Under the pieces are notes generated by a model. It was given only the letters and a program-made list of their open reading frames with translations, had not been told where the DNA came from and searched no databases. The translations under genes and the position numbers were made by a program. A stretch of 6,067 nucleotides of DNA from Candidatus Rhodoferax randersensis (lineage in GTDB: Bacteria; Pseudomonadota; Gammaproteobacteria; Burkholderiales; Burkholderiaceae_C), in the NCBI GenBank assembly GCA_016718155.1, contig JADKEH010000008.1, forward strand, positions 1 through 6,067. The letters run 5' to 3'. How positions within the stretch are numbered: position 1 is the first letter of the stretch; the number at the start of each line of letters is the position of its first letter. Of the stretch, positions 1-6,067 are shown in pieces.

Positions 1-16
1 CTACTGTCCGGTTAAA
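1..16. repeat. IS left terminal inverted repeat
   Basis: The sequence ctactgtccggttaaa is the exact reverse complement of 1310-1325. Identity stops after 16 bases (next bases agctg here, tggtc on the other end). The transposase stop codon is contained in it. It is the presumed transposase binding and cleavage end. Confidence 0.92.
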
Positions 17-1182
17 AGCTGAACAAAATCAATTGGTTAGCGTCCGCAGCCGGTTCGATTGGTGGCTCATCGGGCTGCAAGGCGCATGAAAGCTGGGTTT
101 TCTCGAAGACCGAGACCGACAAGATCTGTAAACAAGTGTAGAGCGAGGCATCAAGTTGAAGCTCCTTTTTGACGATGGCGATCAGCACGTAGGTGGCCAC
201 GGCGCACCACACCTGCGTCTTGACCGCGTTCTCGCTGGTGCCCAGAAACTTCTTGATGCGCAGGTGCTGCTTGATCCACTTGAAGAACAACTCCACCTGC
301 CAGCGACTCTTGTACAGCGCACAGATTGTCAGCGCAGGCAAGGCCGTGTTGTTGGTCAAAAAGATCAAAGTCTTGCCCGACTCTGGGTCCTTGAAGCGAA
401 TGCGCCGCAGATGCTCGGGATACTTCTTGGCCGAGTAATGGCCATTGAGCATCACCAGTTGATCGCAGATCACGCCGCTGGCGCGCTCCGTGGCTGTCGA
501 GTACACGCGCCTGGCGTCCATCGGCGACTTGGCCCGCGTGACGAAGAAGGCACCGGCCTGATGCAGCGTGTACAAGCGCGCGAAATCCACGTAGCCGCGA
601 TCCATCACGTAAAAGGCGCCGGGCTCGAAAGTCAACAAGTCCAACACATTGACGTCGTGCAGCTTGCCGTCGCTGATATGGATGAATGCCGGAATGGCGC
701 CACGCAGGTCCAGCAGCGTATGCAGCTTGATGGCGGCCTTGGTCGAGCGAAACGGCGCCCAGTCGAACAGACTCAGGCACAGATCGATGGTGCTGGAGTC
801 CAACGCGTACACGGTGTTGTCCAACTCGACACCGAGCGACTCGCTGGCGTAAAGCTTGCGCGCGCGGCGAATCAGCAAGGTGGCCAGATCGAACCAGATG
901 CGCCAGTCGCGCGATTCGTTGGCGTCTGCCAGCGTGGAGCGCTTGACCGGCGAGCGAAAGCCCATCGCGTAGAGCTTGGAGGCATTGGCGCCCAGGCTGG
1001 CCCTCGATATCGCGCAGACTCTCGCGCCAGGTGAGCTGCGCAAAGGCCATGGCCCGGAACTGCTCGGCACAGGTGAGCGTGCGCACACCCGAGTTGCCTT
1101 GATGGCGATCCACGATGCGCGTGAAGCTCGTCCACGGCACGAACTCCATGACTTGGGCGAACAGGGTCTTGCCAACGTACAT
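12..1182 (-). pseudogene. IS4-family DDE transposase, single-base frameshift
   Basis: This is the transposase of the surrounding element and would cut and rejoin DNA at the terminal repeats. The start chosen is ATG at 1182 (MYVGKTLFAQ...), preceded by AAGGAA at 1188-1193. The N-terminal part has the DUF4372-like helical region (FTRIVDRHQG...LTCAEQFRAMAF). Near 1001-1003 the frame breaks: reading one C fewer in that CCC run joins WRESLRDIE to ASLGANASKLYAMGF, giving about 389 residues. In corrected numbering the catalytic triad is D128 (ALDSSTID), D194 (VMDRGYVDF) and E297 in YKSRWQVELFFKWIK, a perfect Y-x2-R-x3-E-x6-K signature. As read, the start frame runs into unrelated sequence before the catalytic core. 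A long open frame beginning at 1310 shares the catalytic frame, but its first roughly 100 codons have no transposase character, so I do not use that start. Frameshift by sequencing error is possible. Confidence 0.88.
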
Positions 1183-1187
1183 GCCAA

Positions 1188-1193
1188 TTCCTT
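1188..1193 (-). promoter_or_regulatory. Ribosome binding site of the transposase
   Basis: AAGGAA on the minus strand lies 5 bases before ATG at 1182. It decides the choice of this start over the upstream ATG at 1310, which is in the wrong frame for the N-terminal domain. Confidence 0.6.
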
Positions 1194-1309
1194 GGGAAAG
1201 TCAACCCAGGGAAAGTACTCGGTTTTTGGCAACAGGATTTCAAGTCGGCACCAAACAAAATCAGCCTGCAAGCCGCGCCAGTGTTTGATCTCCTTCTCGG
1301 CGCGGACCA

Positions 1310-1325
1310 TTTAACCGGACAGTAG
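1310..1325. repeat. IS right terminal inverted repeat
   Basis: The sequence tttaaccggacagtag is a perfect 16-base inverted copy of 1-16. It lies upstream of the transposase start, separated from it by about 127 bases of apparently non-coding leader. Confidence 0.92.
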
Positions 1326-1371
1326 TGGATTTGCACAATGATTTCTCCACAAATTCAAGTCAACGGGTAAT

Positions 1372-1452
1372 TTACACCGCCAAGGCTTGCCGCGTGGGCT
1401 TGATTTCGATCACCTCGTGCTGCTGACATTGCGCCACGACGGTCGTCGGCAG
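1372..1452 (-). pseudogene. Possible C-terminal remnant of a lost gene (26 codons)
   Basis: Directly after the glcB stop, in the same minus-strand frame, 26 codons stay open and end at TAA (1372-1374). The last part reads QQHEVIEIKPTRQALAV and its codons end mostly in G or C, like the real genes here, which suggests former coding sequence. There is no credible start codon with a ribosome binding site. I do not recognise the protein. It could equally be chance in a GC-rich spacer. The rest of the 1326-1452 gap between glcB and the IS shows no clear terminator or promoter. Confidence 0.22.
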
Positions 1453-3718
1453 CTACTGACCTGCTTTTGAACCACCAACCACCGCCTTCACCTTCAGCCG
1501 CCAAGCATGCAGCAGCGGCTCGGTGTAGCCGCTGGGCTGCGCCAGGCCCTTGAACACCAGCTCGCAGGCGGCCTGGTAAGCGGCCGATTGGTCGAAGCGG
1601 CCGGCCATCGGCTGGTACAGCGGGTCGCCGGCGTTTTGCTTGTCCACCACGGCAGCCATGCGCTGGAAGGTCTCGGTCACCTGCGCCTTGGTCACCACGC
1701 CGTGGTGCAGCCAGTTGGCCATGTGCTGGCTGCTGATGCGCAAGGTGGCGCGGTCTTCCATCAGGCCGATGTTGTGGATGTCGGGCACCTTGGAGCAGCC
1801 CACGCCCTGGTCGACCCAGCGCACCACGTAGCCCAGGATGCCCTGGGCGTTGTTGTCCAGCTCTTGCTGCTTCTCGGCCTCGCTCCAGTTGGGCGTGGCG
1901 GTGACCGGGATTTGCAGCAGGCCGCCCAGAATGGTGTCGCGCGCCTTGTTGTAGTTGGTCTTCTCCAGGTCCTTCTGGATGTCGCTCACCAGCACCTGGT
2001 GGTAATGCAGCGCGTGCAAGGTGGCGCCGGTCGGGCTGGGCACCCAGGCGGTGTTGGCGCCGGCGCGTGGGTGGCCGATCTTTTGCTTCGAGCATCTCGG
2101 CCATCAGGTCCGGCATGGCCCACATGCCCTTGCCGATCTGCGCCTTGCCGCGCAGGCCGCAGCTCAGGCCCACCAGCACGTTGTTCTTCTCGTAGGCGGC
2201 AATCCAGGCGCTGGTCTTCATGTCGCCCTTGCGGATCATCGGGCCGGCGTGCATGGCAGTGTGCATCTCGTCGCCGGTGCGGTCCAGAAAGCCGGTGTTG
2301 ATGAAGGCCACCCGGCTGGACGCCGCCGCGATGCAGGCCTTGAGGTTGACGCTGGTGCGGCGCTCTTCGTCCATGATGCCGAGCTTGACGGTGCTGTCGG
2401 GCAAGCCCAGCATCTTCTCGACGCGGGCAAACAGCTCGGCGGCAAAGGCCACTTCAGCCGGGCCGTGCATCTTGGGCTTGACGATGTAGACCGAGCCCTT
2501 GCGCGAGTTGCGGATGGCGTCCTTCTTGCTGCGCTTCAAATCGTGCAGGGCGATGGTGGTGGTGACCCCCGCGTCCAGGATGCCCTCGGGGATTTCGCGC
2601 GTGCTGCCATCGGCTGCGGTGTACAAAATGGCCGGGTTGGTCATCAGGTGGCCGACATTGCGCACGAACATCAGCGAGCGGCCGTGCAGCGTGACCGAGC
2701 GGCCCTTGCCCGATGGCGGGGTGTAGACGCGGTCCGCATTCAGCCCCCGGGTCAGCGTCTTGCCGCCTTTCTCAAAGCTCTCGGTCAGCGTGCCTTGCAG
2801 GATGCCCAGCCAGTTGCTGTAGGCCAGCACCTTGTCGTCGGCGTCCACCACCGCCACCGAGTCTTCCAGGTCCAGGATGGTGGACAGCGCGGCTTCCACC
2901 ACCAGGTCACACACGCCGGCCGGGTCGCTGGCGCCAATCGGCGTGGCGCGGTTGATCTGGATGTCCAGATGCAGGCCGTTGTGCACCAGCAGCACCGAAC
3001 TCGGGTTCTTGGCGTCGCCCTGGTAACCCACCAACTGACTGCCGTGCTGCAGCTTGCTGGTGCCACCCCCGGCCAGGGACACAACCAGGTGGCCGTCCTT
3101 GATGCGGTAGCCGGTGGAGCCGACGTGCGAGCCCTTCTTCAGCGGCGCGGTGCGGTCCAGCACGTAGCGCGCGTACTCAATCACCTTGGCGCCGCGCTTG
3201 GGGTTGTAGCCGCCCTTTTTGCCGACCTTCTCGCAGCCTTTCTCTTCGGAGATCACGTCGGTGCCATACAGCGCGTCATACAGCGAGCCCCAGCGCGCGT
3301 TGGCGGCGTTGAGGGCATAACGGGCGTTGGTGATGGGCACCACCAGTTGCGGGCCGGCCTGCTTGGCCAGTTCGGCGTCCACATTGAAGGTGTTGATCTT
3401 GGCCTTCTTGGGGTTCTCGACCAGGTAGCCGATGCGCTCCAGAAAGGCGCGGTACTGCGTCATGTCAGTGGGCTTGGAAGGGTCCCCCGCCGTGATCGGG
3501 CCGGGGTGCGCCTTGTGCCAGGCGTCGATCTCGGTTTGCAGCCGGTCACGCTCGGCCAGCAGGGCCATGTTCTTGGGCGCCAGATCGGCCACGATGGCAT
3601 CAAAGCCCTGCCAGAAGGCGGCGCTGGCGACACCGGTGCCGGGCAGCACTTTGGTATCAATGAACTCGTGCAAGACAGTGGCAACTTGCAGGCGGTGGAT
3701 GGGGGTGCGTGTGGTCAT
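1453..3718 (-). pseudogene. glcB: Malate synthase G, single-base frameshift
   Basis: Malate synthase G condenses glyoxylate with acetyl-CoA and water to give malate and CoA, a Mg-dependent cytosolic step of glycolate/glyoxylate use. The start is ATG at 3718 with TGAGG seven bases upstream. Clear family signatures are VLPGTG near residue 25, AGPQLVVPITNARYALNAANARWGSLYDALYG near 121-152 (described, with small gaps), ILDLEDSVA near 281, LHGRSLMFVRNVGHL with R347, GIMDEERRT with E451, and GFLDRTGDEMH with D479. After K546 the frame breaks in a four-base run (TTTT at 2081-2084 on the plus strand). Removing one base joins MLEAK to IGHPRAGANTAWVPSPT and continues to a stop at 1453, giving about 754 residues. 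The restored part holds GCSKVPDIH (C641) and LMEDRATLR with the catalytic Asp at 655. As read, translation instead runs in an Arg/Pro-rich wrong frame to 1355 and lacks that Asp. The length exceeds the roughly 720-730 usual, through small insertions at about 78-86, 160-168 and 398-405. A sequencing error would leave a normal gene. Confidence 0.9.
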
Positions 3719-3725
3719 GGTGGGG

Positions 3726-3730
3726 CCTCA
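3726..3730 (-). promoter_or_regulatory. Ribosome binding site of glcB
   Basis: TGAGG on the minus strand with a seven-base gap to ATG at 3718. It supports that start codon. The remaining leader up to 3851 shows no convincing -35/-10 pair, so glcB may be transcribed with the dehalogenase upstream or from a promoter I cannot recognise. Confidence 0.55.
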
Positions 3731-3851
3731 AAAAGGATGGGAAAACTGTGAAAGGAACGTCGTCCCGTCAGCGAGGAGCGACAGCGACGGGCAATCCCCT
3801 TGCGGTGCGCCACAGTGGATGCCGGCGACCCAATGACGAGGCGGGGGGTGC

Positions 3852-4573
3852 TCAAGCGACACCTTGATTCGCGGGAAAGAACCCCAGCACATCGCGCAAA
3901 CTGCTACCACTGCGGGTGGGTTGCGTGCCCAGTTCCTCAAATGGCAACTGGTAGCGGTTGACCCACAGCGTCTGGTAGCCGCAACTGTTGCTGCTGACAA
4001 AGGCGATTTGCCTGGCGGCCAGTCCGGTCGCCTGCTCGCCCAGGGCATAGGCCTCGGGCGCGGTCTTGTACTTGCGAATTCCGTGCACGCTGATGACGTG
4101 GTCCAACAATCCGTCCAGGCCCGCACTGCGCACGGCGATTCCCAACATCTCGGGGTCGCCATTACTCAGGATGCCGGTGACAACGCCCCGGTCCTTCAGC
4201 GCCTGCAGCACCGCCTTGTTCTCGGGGAAGGCAGACAGATGCCGGTATTGGTTCATCAGTCGCTCGACCTGCGCATCAAATCCACCCGCAACCCAATCAG
4301 CTTGCGCACCAGTTACTATCTTTTTATAGCATAGATCAGCGCCGCGCGGGTCAGCTCCCAAAACGGTCGGTAGTGCGCGCCGTAGTTGCTGGTGCTGACC
4401 AGCCGCGTGTACTCGATCTGCTTTTCGCGCCACAAGACGCTCAAAGCTTGCCCCTGACCAGGGAACAACTGCTCGGCCAGCAGGCCAACGCTGTACACGT
4501 CGAACAGAGTGCCATAGGCGTCAAACAACACCGCGCGGGGCGGCTCGACCGATTGCGGCTTGGGCTTTTCCAT
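3852..4573 (-). pseudogene. Haloacid dehalogenase type II (HAD), frameshifted and missing a catalytic segment
   Basis: Type II haloacid dehalogenases hydrolyse L-2-haloacids to D-2-hydroxyacids in the cytosol. From ATG at 4573 the protein shows VLFDAYGTLFD (nucleophile D18), LWREKQIEYTRL (R49, matching the halide-binding Arg of the family) and FWELTRAALIYA. This frame stops at 4316. One extra base in the five-T run at 4321-4325 (plus strand) would join it to the next frame, which gives LMNQYRHLSAFPE, GILSNGDP (S137), KYKTAPEAYAL (K170, Y176), FVSSN (S194, N196), TLWVNR and a C-terminus RSGSSLRDVLGFFP. Corrected length is about 240 residues. Two things are odd. Residues between LIYA and DAQVER look longer than usual and come from an AT-rich patch. 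The motif after VSSN, normally of the form xWDAxGAxxFG, is shortened to SC before GYQTLWVNR, which removes the Asp (D180 in L-DEX YL). A TTG start at 4645 is possible but not preferred. Activity is doubtful even if the frame is repaired. Confidence 0.82.
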
Positions 4574-4671
4574 GGCCTGTACTGTATTGGATACCTGGAT
4601 GACAATTAATGACCTTCCGGGTGGTTGATTTGTGACAAAAAGCAAACTAATTCAAAACCGGCGCAACGCTG
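4574..4671 (-). other. Spacer between gspB and the dehalogenase gene
   Basis: About 98 bases, more AT-rich than the genes around it, and partly overlapped by the frameshifted gspB tail as read. It contains gtattggatac (4584-4594), with four-base arms around a three-base centre, just upstream of the dehalogenase ATG. I see no clear -35/-10 pair and no terminator with a T run. It could hold the promoter and operator of the dehalogenase-glcB pair, but the sequence does not prove it. Confidence 0.3.
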
Positions 4672-5345
4672 CTAGTGCACCACCGAAACCGCGTTCCCCG
4701 GAAACTGAACACCGAGCTCCTGGGTTCGATTTCCTCCAGGCGCAACTCCGGCGCGGCCAGGCTGCCCTGCGTCAGCACCTGGTTGTTGACCACCAGCAGC
4801 CGCTGCGCCGGGTTGGCCGAATGGACAACGCCGGTGATGCTCAGCGCCGGGATTTGGCGGCGGATATCGTCCTGCAGTTCGCCAAGCAGCGCGACGCCAG
4901 CCAAAGCCGCTTGCGGGCTCGATGCCAGGGACACCGGCGCCACTGCCACCGGCTCGACAGGGGGTACGGGCGGAGTGGCTGCGAGGGGTGGCGTGGCGCG
5001 AGCGACCGGCTTGGGTCTGGTGACGACCGGCGATGGCGCAGCCACGGCCGGCACGGCGCTCGTCTGGCTTGGCGTTGCGACGCTCGGTTGCGCCGACCCG
5101 GCTACGGTTGCACTCGGCAAGCCTGCTGCAACCACGGGCATCGAGGCCGGCACGTGCCAGCGCCACAGGCCCGCTGCCATGCCACCCAGCACCAGCGCCG
5201 TCACGGCCGCCCAAACAAAATGCTTGTGTCTAGCGGAGGCCGCATCGGCAAGCGGTGTCGTCACCTGGCTCGCCAGCAAGCCGGGCACGGCGCCGCGTTG
5301 GCGTTCGGCGTCGGCCCGTTTGAGGGCTTCGAGAATGTAGGACAT
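4647..5345 (-). CDS. gspB: Type II secretion accessory protein GspB, C-terminal end frameshifted
   Basis: GspB works with GspA at the inner membrane and periplasm to help assemble the type II secretion secretin through the cell wall. The read protein has 232 residues. It opens with MSYILEALKRADAERQRG, the typical GspB N-terminus, then a single membrane segment at about 43-62 (FVWAAVTALVLGGMAAGLW), a Pro/Ala/Val-rich periplasmic linker to about 145, and a T2SSB-type domain with LSITGVVHSANPAQRLLVVN, LTQGS and VFSFRGTRF. The end as read (RWCTSSVAPVLN) is unusual. Adding one base to the three-base run at 4686-4688 gives FSFRGTRFSVVH and a stop at 4672-4674, about 224 residues, which fits the family better. 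ATG at 5345 lies only four bases after the gspA stop, implying translational coupling; no strong ribosome binding site is visible. The gene is otherwise open and its identity is secure. Confidence 0.88.
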   Translation of the reverse strand: MSYILEALKRADAERQRGAVPGLLASQVTTPLADAASARHKHFVWAAVTALVLGGMAAGLWRWHVPASMPVVAAGLPSATVAGSAQPSVATPSQTSAVPAVAAPSPVVTRPKPVARATPPLAATPPVPPVEPVAVAPVSLASSPQAALAGVALLGELQDDIRRQIPALSITGVVHSANPAQRLLVVNNQVLTQGSLAAPELRLEEIEPRSSVFSFRGTRFRWCTSSVAPVLN

Positions 5346-5349
5346 AGGC

Positions 5350-6067
5350 TCAGGGCACGTTGGTTTGCAGGCGCGGCTGATCGTTGTCGATGGCGCTGTC
5401 GAGCTGCATCAGGGTCATGTGGGACCTGGGCCGCCTGTGTCGGGGCTCAAGGTAGGCCCCGAGCGCGCTGGATTTCCGCACGCGCTGGCGCAGGGTGGCA
5501 ACCAGGCTGGGCGTGGCTACTTTCAGAGAGACTGGCGTCGGCACGCCGTCGAGCCGGTTGTTGCGCCGCCAGGGCGCGCAACCACTGGCCGCTACGTCCG
5601 GCAAGCGCCCGGTATAACCCGGCGGCGCACGCCAGTAGGTGGCAAAGTCGCCGTGCCACAGTCTCGCCCGGGCGGCGACCAGGCGTCGCGCCGGCTGGCC
5701 ATTTAGAATGTGGCGGTCTGCTCGGTCAGACCCTACAACAGCGCGTACACCGGTGGCCTGCCGCCGGCCCGGTGTCAGGATGCTTTCGGGACTGGGGCCC
5801 AGCCGGCGCAGTTGGGGCACGGGTGAGCTGGCTTCGGTGCGGCAGCACTGCACTTCCTGCTGCGGCAGCGGCCTGACAGGATAGTCATCGCTGGCCGGCA
5901 GCTTCCAGGCGGGCGCCAGCTCGCGCCAGCGGCGTTGATGTCGCGCGGCATCTGCGCTGATGTTGGTTCGATCTCCACCAGTGGGCCCTGAGCCATCGGC
6001 GCTACCGGCGTCGGTGATCATGCGGGTACGGTGGACGTCACCGCAGCGTGAGTGGCGCCGGCACCGC
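5350..6067 (-). pseudogene. gspA: GspA (ExeA-like) C-terminal region, many frame switches, 5' end outside window
   Basis: GspA is an inner-membrane AAA ATPase with a periplasmic peptidoglycan-binding C-terminus that pairs with GspB. Only that C-terminal part is in the window; the ATPase domain would lie beyond 6067. Conserved pieces appear in order but in different minus-strand frames: WRELAPAWKLPAS (5928-5881), CQAAAAAG (5878-5855), VQCCRTEAS and PQLRRLG...SILT (5853-5773), GRPPVYALL and GLTEQTATF (5771-5706, with an in-frame TAG at 5735-5733), LNGQPARRL...LWHGDFATYW...GYTGRLPD (5706-5596), SGQWLRALAAQ (5593-5561), RLDGVPTP...LRQRVRK (5556-5473), QRARGL (5470-5453), TLSPDTGGPGPT (5453-5418) and TLMQLDSAIDNDQPRL to the stop at 5350. 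The order, the paired Cys region and the peptidoglycan-binding ending make the identity firm. One frame happens to stay open from 5350 through 6067, but it is not one continuous protein. From about 5940 to 6067 only a low-complexity linker is expected and nothing specific is recognisable. Confidence 0.78.

Larger units (their letters stand above)
1..1325 (-). mobile_element. IS4-family insertion sequence, about 1.33 kb
   Basis: The element is bounded by perfect 16-bp inverted repeats at 1-16 and 1310-1325 and holds a single DDE transposase gene on the minus strand that fills nearly all of it. The transposase stop codon (12-14) lies inside the left repeat, a compact layout typical of IS4-family elements. 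The window begins exactly at the outer base of the left repeat, so the left flank and a target-site duplication cannot be examined; the sequence after the right end starts tggatttgca. The element sits about 127 bases downstream of the glcB stop and does not interrupt a recognisable gene. The family call rests on the transposase (DDE residues plus a perfect YREK signature); I do not recognise the named IS. Because the transposase is frameshifted as read, this copy would not move without help from another copy. Confidence 0.9.

Noticed and set aside
1001..1003. Programmed frameshifting in the transposase
   Set aside because: The site lacks a slippery heptamer, IS4-family transposases are normally made from one frame, and neighbouring non-mobile genes show similar one-base shifts.
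156..1034. Plus-strand open frame inside the IS
   Set aside because: Antisense shadow of the transposase; no motif of a passenger or regulatory protein.
1183..1310. Upstream ATG at 1310 as transposase start
   Set aside because: It is in a different frame from the N-terminal domain, begins in the terminal repeat, and the first roughly 100 codons lack transposase sequence.
2021..3751. Very long open frame on the plus strand (576 codons) opposite glcB
   Set aside because: It lies antisense to a clearly recognised malate synthase gene; its His/Ala/Gly/Val/Gln-rich composition is typical of mirror frames in GC-rich DNA, and no domain is visible.
3764..3791. Inverted arms cccgtc/gacggg as a terminator of the dehalogenase gene
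   Set aside because: Six-base stem with a 16-base loop and no T run on the minus strand; not convincing.
4584..4594. gtattggatac as a GntR-type operator
   Set aside because: Only four-base arms and no match to a family consensus that I can defend; kept only as a remark in the spacer entry.
4600..4613. tgacaattaatga resembling a strong -35 region on the plus strand
   Set aside because: No plus-strand gene follows it and no -10 box is suitably placed.
4632..5876. Long plus-strand open frame (414 codons) opposite gspB and gspA
   Set aside because: Antisense to recognised genes, low-complexity Arg/Ala/Gly-rich translation with no domain.
1..6067. CRISPR arrays, tRNA or rRNA genes, toxin-antitoxin or defence systems
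   Set aside because: No spaced direct repeats, no tRNA-like cloverleaf and no such protein families were seen on either strand.

Overview
The window looks like a piece of a betaproteobacterial chromosome, most likely Burkholderiales/Comamonadaceae (Polaromonas-, Rhodoferax- or Variovorax-like). This rests on the high GC content, the style of the GspA/GspB pair, the long malate synthase G and the type II haloacid dehalogenase. It is an inference from remembered protein families, not a database result. Every recognisable gene is on the minus strand, so transcription runs from right to left: gspA (3' end only), gspB, a haloacid dehalogenase, glcB, then an insertion sequence.

Layout. 1-1325 is an IS4-family insertion sequence with perfect 16-bp terminal inverted repeats and a frameshifted transposase. 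1326-1452 is a short spacer that may hold the last codons of a lost gene. 1453-3718 is malate synthase G (glcB), broken by one frameshift at a homopolymer. 3719-3851 is the leader of glcB. 3852-4573 is a HAD-superfamily type II (L-2-)haloacid dehalogenase, also frameshifted and apparently lacking the segment with a catalytic Asp. 4574-4671 is a spacer. 4647/4672-5345 is gspB, whose last codons are frameshifted. 5350-6067 is the C-terminal part of gspA (ExeA-like), in which homology jumps between all three minus-strand frames.

GspA and GspB are the ATPase/peptidoglycan-binding and periplasmic partners that help place the type II secretion secretin. The dehalogenase and malate synthase could form a short catabolic route (haloacetate to glycolate, then glyoxylate to malate), but the middle step is not encoded here and the dehalogenase looks damaged.

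The main message is the state of the reading frames. All five genes carry at least one frame disruption. Four are explained by single-base gains or losses, mostly in short homopolymers. gspA has about nine frame switches in under 600 bases. This fits either indel-prone or uncorrected sequence, worst near the right edge, or a truly decaying locus. I see no convincing novel system. The most biological oddities are the missing catalytic segment of the dehalogenase and the AT-rich patch at its frameshift.
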